Shown: positions 51,745 to 59,244 of the stretch, one piece after another
How positions within the stretch are numbered: the stretch's first letter is position 1
Layout: every line of letters begins with the position of its first letter
From: a bacterium
GTDB taxonomy: Bacteria > Armatimonadota > Zipacnadia > Zipacnadales > UBA11051
NCBI GenBank assembly: GCA_021372615.1
Contig: JAJFUB010000043.1
Span: 1 to 64,000 of the forward strand
Length of the DNA: 64,000 bases
Direction: 5' to 3'
Translations under genes and position numbers: made by a program
The notes under the pieces: model-generated
The model's database searches: none
What the model saw: only the letters and a program-made list of their open reading frames with translations
Told to the model about the DNA's origin: nothing

Positions 51745-52404
51745 TCAGGGCAGGCTCGGGTTGGACAGCGTACTCCAGTTCCCCACGATGTCAGTGTTCC
51801 GCATCCACTTGGCGTGCCCGTCGCAGAAGTTGAGGTTGGAGCCGCCGTTGTGGCGTGAGTGCTCGTCGGTAGCCATGGAGGGGGTGCCGGTAGGACCGGC
51901 GTTGAAGTACCCGTCCGACCCGTTGCCGGCATAGGCCGTCCAGTACTGGCTGCCAAACCAGTGCACGGAGTCGCCGATGAAGTACACCCGCGCCGGCGCG
52001 AGGATGGAGCCCATGGCGAAGCCGGTGGCGGTGAAGACGCTGCCGTTGATCCCGTAGTTGACGCACAACTGCGAGTAGGGGCTACTGAAGTCGTAGGAAC
52101 CGCGACCGGAGGGGCACTGGAAGATCTGCCAGTTCTTGATATACGGGTACAGGAGATAGCGCCACTGGTTCGCGCCGCCGACCACCACGACCCCGGTGAC
52201 GAGGTAGTCAATGGGGAATCTCTCGTCATAGTCCTGACAGTAGGACATGGCGGCGGTGCCCAGTTGGCGCAGGTTCGACAGGCAACTGGTCTGGCGCGCC
52301 TTCTCACGGGCCTTGGCGAACACGGGGAAGAGAATGGCCGCCAGAATGGCAATGATGGCGATGACCACGAGCAGCTCGATGAGCGTGAAACCGCGCTTCT
52401 GCAT
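51745..52404 (-). CDS. Type II pseudopilin-like protein with H-x9-DG motif, copy C
   Basis: 219 residues from the ATG at 52404, with GAGGAGAG six bases upstream. The leader [12 protein letters not shown] and [22 protein letters not shown] match copies A and B, but the globular part has diverged: it contains [40 protein letters not shown] and [15 protein letters not shown], and ends [23 protein letters not shown], so the H-x9-DG motif is kept. It is likely the oldest member of the tandem set. The 3' spacer to copy B (229 bases) contains only the copy B hairpin and its ribosome binding site. Likely processed by a prepilin peptidase encoded elsewhere. Confidence 0.9.
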   Translation of the reverse strand: MQKRGFTLIELLVVIAIIAILAAILFPVFAKAREKARQTSCLSNLRQLGTAAMSYCQDYDERFPIDYLVTGVVVVGGANQWRYLLYPYIKNWQIFQCPSGRGSYDFSSPYSQLCVNYGINGSVFTATGFAMGSILAPARVYFIGDSVHWFGSQYWTAYAGNGSDGYFNAGPTGTPSMATDEHSRHNGGSNLNFCDGHAKWMRNTDIVGNWSTLSNPSLP

Positions 52405-52709
52405 GACACTCTCCTCATAACGAGATCCGGAGGGCACGCGGTTTGCATGCCCTCCGGTGGAACACTGCACAACCCATCTAGGGGTGGTGTACCACTACTG
52501 TTATTCTTCTTCGCCGTCGGCCTGCTTTCTCCTGCCGCGCCTCCCCGCCAATCTTCGCGCCAGACATGCGCCTGGCGCCGGGGCGTCGCTGCCTCCACTG
52601 CTCCACGCCGCTGGCCGCGAGCACGCACGGTTGGGGGCCTGCCGCAGTCGGGCGTCGGAAGGGGCGTGCTCTTCCGCTCGCGGCCCAGACGGCGGGCGTC
52701 CGTGCGAGG
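52405..52709 (-). other. 305-base spacer upstream of pseudopilin copy C
   Basis: No gene seen. It contains the copy C 5' hairpin (52427-52457), a short A/T-rich patch (52498-52510) that may hold a promoter for copy C but without clear boxes, and a C/T-rich run (52505-52560). Short open frames here show no coding signal. Confidence 0.4.
52427..52457 (-). promoter_or_regulatory. 5' hairpin of pseudopilin copy C
   Basis: CCGGAGGGCA (52427-52436) and TGCCCTCCGG (52448-52457) form a 10-bp perfect stem with an 11-base loop, 23 bases upstream of the start at 52404 and just before the GAGGAGAG site. It could be a terminator of the ACT-like gene 250 bases upstream or a leader hairpin; the matching position before copies A and B favours the leader role. 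Confidence 0.55.
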
Positions 52710-53120
52710 CTATCCGCCCATCAGGGCGATGACGCGATCCACCGTGGCCTCGTCGGCGAAGCCGAACGCCGCGCCAAAGCTGCCTCCAGCGCCGATGGCC
52801 ATGACCTTGCCGACGTTGATGCCGGCTGCGCTGGTCTGCTCCAGAAAGCCGACCAGCGCCCCGGTCTCATCGGCGCCCTCCAGCCACACCATCGGGACCT
52901 CCTCGATGGTCAGGCCCGCCTCGGCAGCCAGCTTGCGCAGCTCCTCGACCTTCTCGGGGATGCAGACCATCGTGCTCATCCCCCCGCCCGCGGACCAGCC
53001 CCACATGGCCTTCAGCGCAATACCCCGGTCGCGCAACGCCGCCGCCATCTTGGCCCCGGTGCCCGGCTGGTCCGGCGCCTGCGTCTTTACGGCAATGACC
53101 TTCATCACTTTCTGAGCCAT
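52710..53120 (-). CDS. Small ACT-domain-like protein
   Basis: 136 residues, cytosolic, with AGGAGGAG six bases before the ATG at 53120. The two halves look like beta-alpha-beta units: KVIAVKTQAPDQPGTGAKMAAALRD with the D-x-PG-x-GAK pattern of an ACT domain opening, AMWGWSAGGGMSTMVCIPEKVEELRKL, and a second half with VPMVWLEGADETGALVGFLEQTSAAGINVGKVMAIG. ACT domains bind amino acids and regulate metabolic enzymes. No catalytic domain is attached, so a stand-alone sensor is plausible. It is the third gene of the aldolase-aminotransferase-ACT set, 52 bases after the aminotransferase stop; an amino acid made or used by the aminotransferase may be the ligand (inference). Confidence 0.65.
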   Translation of the reverse strand: MAQKVMKVIAVKTQAPDQPGTGAKMAAALRDRGIALKAMWGWSAGGGMSTMVCIPEKVEELRKLAAEAGLTIEEVPMVWLEGADETGALVGFLEQTSAAGINVGKVMAIGAGGSFGAAFGFADEATVDRVIALMGG

Positions 53121-53172
53121 CGTGACTCCTCCTCACATCCCTGGCATCACTGCGGCCCAACGGCCGGTCAGA

Positions 53173-54525
53173 CTAGCGGTACCCTCGCTCCCGCTCCACC
53201 TCCGCAATGCTCTCCTCAATGATGTCCATCGCCTTGAGCGCCACGTCGTCCTCCATGATCAGCGGCGGCGAGAGGCGCAGGACGTTCCCCGCCGGCACCC
53301 ATGCCAGGCCCTTGGCGAAGCCCTTCTGGTACACCAGTGTGCCCTCCTCGGTCGCCTCTTCCTTCGTCTCGCGGTCCTTGACCAGCTCGATCGCCAGCAG
53401 ACACCCGAGCCCGCGCACATCGCCCACCAGCGGGTGGCGGTCCTTGATCTGCTGCAGCCGCGCCGTCAGCACCTCGCCCAGGTGGGCCGCCCGCGCGATG
53501 ATGTCTTCCTCCTCGATGACCTCCAGGCTCGCCAGCGCCGCCGCGCAGGCCATCGGGTTGCCCCCGTAGCTCGTGCTCGCGCTGATCTTCTCCACCTGGT
53601 CCTTGTACTTGTCCCGCACCACCATCGCCGTGACCGGGAAACCGTTGCCGAAGCCCTTGCCGAGGGTCAGCACATCGGGCACGAGGTTCCAGTGATCCAC
53701 GCAGAACATCTTCCCCGTGCGGCCCATGCAGGTGAGCACCTCATCGGCAAACAGCAGGATGCCGTGCTTGTCGCAGAACTGCCGCAGGCCCGGCATGAAG
53801 CCCTCGGGCGGCACGGTCGAGCCCGCCCAGCCCTGCACCGGCTCCATCACAATCGCCGCGACCCGCCCGGCGGTCTCTTCCTTGAGCACCGTGCCGATGT
53901 ACTTCAGGCAGTGCAGGTTGCACTGGGGGTGGGTCAGGCCGAAGGCGCAGCGGTAGCAGAACGGCCGGGGGACGAGGTGGAACCCCGGCGCGCGCAGGCC
54001 CTGCGTCGGGTCCAGCCGCGCCAGCGACACGGCCCCGAGCGTCTTGCCGTGGAAGTCCTTGTGGAAGGAGATGAACTCCAGGTTCGGGTGGTTGGCCGCC
54101 CGGCAGATGCGCAGCCCGGCCTCGACGGCGGTGGTGCCGGAGTCATAGAGCTGCACGCCGCCGAGGTCTCCCGGCGTCATGGAGGCCAGCTTCTCCAGCA
54201 GCTTCGCCTTCAGCGGCGTGGTGAAGTCATGGCAGTTCATCAGCGTCTTGGCCGCCTGCGCGACGGCCTCGCTGATCTTGGGGTGGCAGTGCCCCAGCGA
54301 CGTGACATAGATGCCGCTGGAGAAGTCGAGGTAGACATTGCCATCCACATCGGTGAGGGTCACGCCATGGCCGCTCTCAAAGGCGACCGGGAAGAGCCGC
54401 ACCTGCGACGAGTAGCCCTTCATGTGGGCCGACGCGCGCTGGTGCCACTCGACGGAGAGCGGCCCGGGAGGGGTGCACTTGAGGTTGGGGACGGTGGCTA
54501 CGTCTACGTGGGACCAGTTGGACAT
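53173..54525 (-). CDS. Class III PLP-dependent aminotransferase (4-aminobutyrate/acetylornithine type)
   Basis: 450 residues, cytosolic. Fold-type I class III features: GVTLTDVDGNVYLDFSSGIYV near the start, LGHCHPKISEAV, YDSGTTAVEAGLRICR for cofactor phosphate, FHGKTLGAVSLA, AAIVMEPVQGWAGS, LLFADEVLTCMGRTGKMF with the Asp that contacts the pyridine nitrogen, and LTLGKGFGNGFPV with the Schiff-base lysine. SASTSYGGNPMACAAALASLE ends the active site. The substrate could be 4-aminobutyrate, ornithine, beta-alanine, taurine or a sugar; the YRCAFGLTHPQC insert with four Cys/His in a row is common in 4-aminobutyrate-type members. Upstream by 67 bases lies the aldolase gene, downstream the ACT-like gene, all on the same strand. 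Confidence 0.88.
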   Translation of the reverse strand: MSNWSHVDVATVPNLKCTPPGPLSVEWHQRASAHMKGYSSQVRLFPVAFESGHGVTLTDVDGNVYLDFSSGIYVTSLGHCHPKISEAVAQAAKTLMNCHDFTTPLKAKLLEKLASMTPGDLGGVQLYDSGTTAVEAGLRICRAANHPNLEFISFHKDFHGKTLGAVSLARLDPTQGLRAPGFHLVPRPFCYRCAFGLTHPQCNLHCLKYIGTVLKEETAGRVAAIVMEPVQGWAGSTVPPEGFMPGLRQFCDKHGILLFADEVLTCMGRTGKMFCVDHWNLVPDVLTLGKGFGNGFPVTAMVVRDKYKDQVEKISASTSYGGNPMACAAALASLEVIEEEDIIARAAHLGEVLTARLQQIKDRHPLVGDVRGLGCLLAIELVKDRETKEEATEEGTLVYQKGFAKGLAWVPAGNVLRLSPPLIMEDDVALKAMDIIEESIAEVERERGYR

Positions 54526-54567
54526 ATGCTACAACTCCTTCGTCTCTGTCACGACCACGAGGCGGGC

Positions 54568-54588
54568 GTGAGGACACGCGCGCCCACG
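54568..54588 (+). repeat. Dispersed repeat copy 2 (GTG-AGGA-CACG hairpin)
   Basis: Twenty of 21 bases match 22862-22882 in the same orientation. The flanking bases allow a hairpin with GGGCGTG and CACGCGCGCCC arms and one bulge. It lies in the 67-base spacer between the aldolase and aminotransferase genes, just after the aldolase stop codon region. Confidence 0.7.
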
Positions 54589-54592
54589 GCAC

Positions 54593-55405
54593 TCAGCGTA
54601 CCCCCATCTCCCGCGCCACCGCCTCCGGGTCCGCCTCCTCTTGCACGACCTTCTTCAGCGCCCGCAGGAACCGCGCCGGGCTGCTGGCCTGGATGACGTT
54701 GCGGCCGAAGACTACCCCTCGCGCGCCGGACTTGACTGCCCGGTACGCCAGGGTCAGGGCGTCAATCTCCCGCGGCGTCTTCTCGGCCCCCAGGCAGAAG
54801 ATCGGCACCGGGCAGGCCTCCACGATCTCCCGGAACGCCTCACCCGTGTAGAAGGTCTTGATCGCGTCCGCGCCCATCTCCGCCAGGATGCGGCAGGCGA
54901 TGAACACCAGGTTGTGCAGGTCCTCGGGGAGCAGGTTCTCGGGGGCGATGGGGTAGAACTCGCCGATCAGCGGGATGCCCGCCTGGCGCTTGCCCGACAC
55001 CATCTCGGCAAACAGCGCCACGTTGTCCCGGTCCATGACCTGGTCGGTGCCCGACAGCGTCAGCGACGCGAGGGCGATGTCGGCGCCCATGGCCAGCGCT
55101 TCCTGCGGTGACACCACCTTGGCCGACCGCGCCTGGTCATAGCCCCACTGGTTGCAGTACACCGTGCTCCAGTTCAGGCGCACGATGGCCTGCGGGGCGT
55201 TGCGGCGCGAGAAGACATGGCCGCAGTGGGCGATCATGCCCGGCGACAGCAGGATGCCATCGGCCTCCTGAAGCTGCGTGATGACCTCCGGCAGGTCAAT
55301 GATGCCGGGCGTGGGGCCGAAGAACTCGCCATGGTCCACGGCCACGATCACCGCCCGCCCTGCGGAGAAGAGCCGGTTCAGCCGAATCCAATGTCCTTCC
55401 ATCAT
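54593..55405 (-). CDS. Class I aldolase of the DhnA/LsrF (DeoC/LacD) family
   Basis: 270 residues. TIM-barrel aldolase features: IVAVDHGEFFGPTPGI with the DHG phosphate/aldehyde motif, ADGILLSPGM, the Schiff-base lysine in GADAIKTFYTGEAFREIV, and the final phosphate-binding strand GARGVVFGRNVIQASSPARFL. This pattern is shared by archaeal-type class I fructose-bisphosphate aldolase, LsrF and the 2-amino-3,7-dideoxyheptulosonate synthase used in an alternative shikimate route; sequence alone cannot pick between them. MM at the start gives two ATG options (55405, 55402); GAGG fits the second better. First gene of the aldolase-aminotransferase-ACT set, divergent from the M48 protease gene. Confidence 0.85.
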   Translation of the reverse strand: MMEGHWIRLNRLFSAGRAVIVAVDHGEFFGPTPGIIDLPEVITQLQEADGILLSPGMIAHCGHVFSRRNAPQAIVRLNWSTVYCNQWGYDQARSAKVVSPQEALAMGADIALASLTLSGTDQVMDRDNVALFAEMVSGKRQAGIPLIGEFYPIAPENLLPEDLHNLVFIACRILAEMGADAIKTFYTGEAFREIVEACPVPIFCLGAEKTPREIDALTLAYRAVKSGARGVVFGRNVIQASSPARFLRALKKVVQEEADPEAVAREMGVR

Positions 55406-55624
55406 ATGCCTCGTTTCGCGTGCCCGGCGCGGGCATGGGCCGCCCCAGCGCCGCCGGGGTCCTGTGATGCTGGACTTCGGTTCGCCATCACAAGGAGAAA
55501 TGCCTCCGCGAGGCGAAAACTACCATAGCTAACGGGAACATAGCAACGATGCGCACCCTCTGACGCTGTGTGGGGCGCAGCGGTTGATGTTGTTCGCGGG
55601 CACGATGGCGACGAGGTGAGGCTG

Positions 55625-57601
55625 ATGAGCAATCTGAAACGCGTGCTAATCCCTGCTTTGCTGGCGCTGCTGGCTCTGAGCCTGCTGGTGGGCTGCGACG
55701 AGGACGACATCGAGCGCAGCCTGGGCAAGCAGACCTCGGCGGCGGTCGAGAAGGAGTTCGGGCTCAACAACGACCCGGTGCTGGGCGCCTGGGTCAACAC
55801 CATGGGGCACTCACTGGTCGGCCAGTCCAAGCGCCAGGGCATCCCCTACCATTTCCGCGTCGTCAACACGGACATGGTCAACGCCTTCGCCGCGCCCTGG
55901 GGCTACGTCTACGTCACCCAGGGCATGCTGCGCTTCGCCCAGAGCGAGGACGAGTTGGCCTTCGTGGTGGGGCATGAGGTCGGGCATGTCGCCAACCGCG
56001 ACTCGATCAAGAGCTTCAAGAACAGCGTCCTGTTCAACATCGGCGTGGCCCTGCTGGGGACGCAGAGCGAGACGCTGGCCAACATCGGCGGCATCGGCGC
56101 GGGCCTGCTGATGCTGTCGTACTCGCGCGACGACGAGAACGATGCTGACCTGTCCGGCTCGGCGTTCGCCTATGCGTCCGGCTACGACCCGGCCGGCAGC
56201 ACGGCCTTCTTCCAGCGGCTGATGACGGAGATCGAGAAGGACCGCCCGTCCAGCTTCGAGCACATCTTCATGACCCACCCGCCGACGGACAAGCGGCTGG
56301 CGGCTGAGAAGAAGCGCCCGGAGATGAACCTGGGCGATCCGGCCGTGGCCTCGCGCATTGGTCGCTGCTACGCGCGCCGCTATGCCTACGGCACCGCCTG
56401 CACGTTCTACCAGATGGCCCTGGACAAGAAGCCTGAGGCCATCCCGACGCGCCTGCGATATGCCGAGGCCCTGCAGGCCCAGGGCCTGCGCGAGCGGGCG
56501 GCGACCGAATACCAGGCCATCTTGCTGCGCGATCCCCAGAACGCCCGGGTCGGCACGGCGCTGGCTGCGCTGCAGGCGCCACCGTCGGGTCAGACGTTGG
56601 CGACGGCCGCCGAGCAGCAGCAGGCGGGCGCACTGCTGACCGCGGCCAACAGCGCCAGCAGCGACGCCAGCGCGCTCGCGACGGCCTCGAGCAACTACAC
56701 CTTCACCATGCAGGCGCCTACCGCCGGCGTGTCCGGCATTGCGCGCAGCAGCATCAGCAGCATGCGGGAGATCAGCAACCGCGAGGCGGAACTGCCGGAC
56801 GCGGTGCAGCAGGCCTTCCTGGGCGCCAACTCGGCCATCAGTGACGCCAACGAGACGGTGTTCGCCCTGGAGACGACCAACAAGGCCGTGGCCCAGACGA
56901 GCGGTCTGCTCCGTCGCGACGCCGAGGGGCTCCGCAACGCCGTGGCGCAGGTGCAGGCCGGGCGCGCCCCGGCCGGGGACCTGGCAGTGTACCGCCGCGC
57001 CCTGCGCGAGATGCAGCTCGCCGGGGCGAACCTGCGGCAGGCCATGACCGTGGCCGCGGCGGTGGAGCCAGTGGTGCGCCGTGCGGGGCAGTCCGCCAAC
57101 GACACGGTTAGCCTCGTCGGCACGATGGTGGGCTCCAAGGAGCCGGCACGCTACATCTACAACGTCAACGCCGCCGCGCAGAACACGGTGTCCAAGACCG
57201 CGGCGGCCGCCGAGGCCGTCAACCGCATCAAGTCGGCCACGACCGACGCGGAGGCCCGCGCCTTGCTGGCCAAGCTGAACCTAGCCGCCTTCGGCGCCTC
57301 GCCGGAGCTGCGCGCGACCTATGACGGCATGACGGCCTACTACTGCCACGTGTCTCCGCGCGAGGTGGCGGCGTTGCGCGAGCAGGGACTGGGCTTCGGT
57401 GACGCTTCCTTCTTGCTCATCGCCGCCGGCACGCGCGACGTGGCGCCTTCCACGCTGCTGCCCCTCGCCCAGAGCCCCGACAGCCTCATCGACTCCCTGC
57501 GCGGCCAGGGCCTCGCGATGGCGGGCCCGGTGGCGCTGCTCCGGTTCCTGAGCAACGCCATTGACCGCGAGGTCGCAGCTCGCCAGAAGGCGCAGGGGTA
57601 G
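55625..57601 (+). CDS. M48-family metalloprotease lipoprotein with TPR-like and long helical C-terminus
   Basis: 658 residues from the ATG at 55625 with GAGGTGAGG just upstream. The signal LALLALSLLVGC ends in a lipobox Cys (near 24), so the protein is lipid-anchored. The zinc motif is H117-E-V-G-H121, with NRD following and the third ligand Glu in DDENDADLSG (about 40 residues later), as in BepA/YcaL-type M48 peptidases that clear misfolded outer-membrane proteins. TDMVNAFAAPWGYVYVTQGM matches the family's substrate-side segment. A TPR-like part (about 245-325) follows; the remaining 320 residues are mostly long Ala/Gln/Glu-rich helices (AVAQTSGLLRRDAEGLRNAVAQ), likely coiled, of unknown role and much longer than in BepA (about 487 residues). 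Convergent with the phosphofructokinase gene; a terminator lies between. Confidence 0.88.
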   Translation: MSNLKRVLIPALLALLALSLLVGCDEDDIERSLGKQTSAAVEKEFGLNNDPVLGAWVNTMGHSLVGQSKRQGIPYHFRVVNTDMVNAFAAPWGYVYVTQGMLRFAQSEDELAFVVGHEVGHVANRDSIKSFKNSVLFNIGVALLGTQSETLANIGGIGAGLLMLSYSRDDENDADLSGSAFAYASGYDPAGSTAFFQRLMTEIEKDRPSSFEHIFMTHPPTDKRLAAEKKRPEMNLGDPAVASRIGRCYARRYAYGTACTFYQMALDKKPEAIPTRLRYAEALQAQGLRERAATEYQAILLRDPQNARVGTALAALQAPPSGQTLATAAEQQQAGALLTAANSASSDASALATASSNYTFTMQAPTAGVSGIARSSISSMREISNREAELPDAVQQAFLGANSAISDANETVFALETTNKAVAQTSGLLRRDAEGLRNAVAQVQAGRAPAGDLAVYRRALREMQLAGANLRQAMTVAAAVEPVVRRAGQSANDTVSLVGTMVGSKEPARYIYNVNAAAQNTVSKTAAAAEAVNRIKSATTDAEARALLAKLNLAAFGASPELRATYDGMTAYYCHVSPREVAALREQGLGFGDASFLLIAAGTRDVAPSTLLPLAQSPDSLIDSLRGQGLAMAGPVALLRFLSNAIDREVAARQKAQG

Positions 57602-57667
57602 GGGCCAGGGTCAAGGGTAACGGCGAACGACCCGCGACCGACCCATGGCCGGCAAGCACGAACGACA

Positions 57668-57696
57668 GGGGCCTCACCGATGATCGGTGAGGCCCC
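57668..57696. terminator. Bidirectional terminator hairpin
   Basis: A 13-bp perfect stem GGGGCCTCACCGA / TCGGTGAGGCCCC with loop TGA lies between the convergent M48 and phosphofructokinase genes. It is nested in a longer imperfect inverted repeat, CCAGGGTCAAGGGTAACGG at 57605-57623 against CCGTTACCCTTCACCCTCG at 57716-57734. Confidence 0.75.
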
Positions 57697-57758
57697 ACTG
57701 ATTCCGGGGACCAGGCCGTTACCCTTCACCCTCGACCCTTGCCCCTCGACCCTCTCCC

Positions 57759-58994
57759 CTACTTCTCCCGCACGTACTTCTCGAGCTTGGGCTCGATGAA
57801 GTGCTTCTGGAAGACCGGGTAGGACGGGATCGCCATGGGGACGGCGGCGGGCGTGGTGCCCAGCAGCGGCTCGACGTAGGCGATGAACTCGTCGGTCACG
57901 CCGTTCTGGTCGGCGTTGATGAGGTCCTCGGTCACGACCTTGGTCTGGTCGGCCACACTCATCAGCGAGGTCTCGCCGATCTCCCACTGGTACGGGCTGT
58001 TGCTCTTGCGCTCGATGGTGGTCATGATGTCCGTCTGGCCGGCCACGGCCCGCATGACGGCCTCGTAGCCCGCCTGGTAGGCGTGCTCGTTGTCCACGTC
58101 GCTCATGCAGTACGCGAAGCAGCGCTGCAGGTTGCCCAGCTTGTCGGTGCGCACGCGGGTGCCGATGGCGTCCTCGACCATCTTGCCCAGCGCTTCGGCG
58201 ACGCCGCCCAGACGGGCATGGCCGAACTCATCGAGCTTGTCGGAGGTCGTGGCGATCTCGCTGTCGGCGAACGTAAAGCCCTCGGAGACCGCGATCACCA
58301 GGTAGCCGTACTGCTTGTAGCAGGCTTCGCAGTCGGCCAGGAACTTGTCGGGGTTGACCTTGACCTCGGGCAGGTACACCAGGTGCGGGGCCATCCACTC
58401 CTCTTTGCGGCCGACGGCGGTGGCGCCGGTGAGCCAGCCGGCGTGGCGGCCCATGACCTCGACGATCTCGGCCTGGCCAAACGCCATGGCGTCGCGGGCG
58501 GCGAACTGCACGGCGGCTGCGGCATAGCGGGCCGCGCTGGCGAAGCCCGGGCAGCAGTCGGTCACGACCAGGTCGTTGTCAATCGTCTTGGGGATGCCAA
58601 TCACGCGCATCTCCCAGTCCGACTTCTTGGCGAGCTCGGAGATCTGGTGGCAGGTGAGCTGGCTGTCATTGCCGCCGTTGTAGAAGAAGTAGCGGATGTT
58701 GTGGGCCTTGAAGACCTCCATGCAGCGTGCGACATCGGGGTCCTTGACCTTGAGGCGGCAGGTGCCCAGGGCGGCGGAGGGGACGTAGCGCATGGCCTCG
58801 ATGACCTCGTCATCCTCGCGGAACAGGTCGAACAGCTTCTCGTTCATGACGCCCGAGACACCGTTGGCGGCGCCGAAGAACTGGTCAATGTCATCACACT
58901 TCTCGGCGGCCTGGACGGCGCCGACCATGCTGGCATTGATGACGATGCTGGGCCCGCCGGACTGGCCGATACAGGCGTTGCCTTTGAGCGACAT
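57759..58994 (-). CDS. pfp: Pyrophosphate-dependent 6-phosphofructokinase
   Basis: 411 residues from the ATG at 58994, which has AGGAGG nine bases upstream; a longer frame with 11 more residues lacks a site. CIGQSGGPSIVINASM is the N-terminal phosphate-binding loop, FYNGGNDSQLT carries the Asp that replaces the second Gly of ATP-type enzymes (GGDGS becomes GGNDS) and marks the pyrophosphate-dependent kind, PKTIDNDL binds fructose 6-phosphate, and VEVMGRHAGWLTG is the family signature. It interconverts fructose 6-phosphate and fructose 1,6-bisphosphate, saving ATP and working in both directions. Cytosolic. Promoter seen at 59060-59088. Symbol by homology; pfkA-like naming is also used. Confidence 0.92.
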   Translation of the reverse strand: MSLKGNACIGQSGGPSIVINASMVGAVQAAEKCDDIDQFFGAANGVSGVMNEKLFDLFREDDEVIEAMRYVPSAALGTCRLKVKDPDVARCMEVFKAHNIRYFFYNGGNDSQLTCHQISELAKKSDWEMRVIGIPKTIDNDLVVTDCCPGFASAARYAAAAVQFAARDAMAFGQAEIVEVMGRHAGWLTGATAVGRKEEWMAPHLVYLPEVKVNPDKFLADCEACYKQYGYLVIAVSEGFTFADSEIATTSDKLDEFGHARLGGVAEALGKMVEDAIGTRVRTDKLGNLQRCFAYCMSDVDNEHAYQAGYEAVMRAVAGQTDIMTTIERKSNSPYQWEIGETSLMSVADQTKVVTEDLINADQNGVTDEFIAYVEPLLGTTPAAVPMAIPSYPVFQKHFIEPKLEKYVREK

Positions 58995-59059
58995 AATGAC
59001 ATTCCTCCTGGGAATGGATTGGTGCAAGTGGGTGGCGTGGCGGTGGCTACGCAGAGAGC

Positions 59060-59088
59060 AGTTTATTATGCCGGGTGCCGCCAGTCAA
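59060..59088 (-). promoter_or_regulatory. Sigma-70-type promoter of the phosphofructokinase gene
   Basis: Minus strand: TTGACT (59088-59083), 17-base spacer, TAAACT (59065-59060). The -35 box matches five of six, the -10 box four of six, with an A/T-rich patch TAATAA beside it. Transcription would begin near 59053, a leader of about 60 bases. The plus-strand half of this 250-base divergent spacer, upstream of amt, shows no clear promoter. Confidence 0.75.
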
Positions 59089-59244
59089 GCGCACGAGTGC
59101 AACCGTCGGCGCTTTGCAGAATCACCCTCGCCGTGGCCTGGCAAGCGAAACAACCACGAAACCTCACGGCAATACACGTGCAACACTTCGCTGCCATACT
59201 CCTCGCCAGTGCCGTAGTCGCAGACTAGCGAGGAGGATGTCGTC

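Noticed and set aside
59100-59130. Possible sigma-54 promoter for amt (TGGCCTGGCAAGC)
   Set aside because: The GG and GC elements are two bases too close for a -24/-12 promoter.
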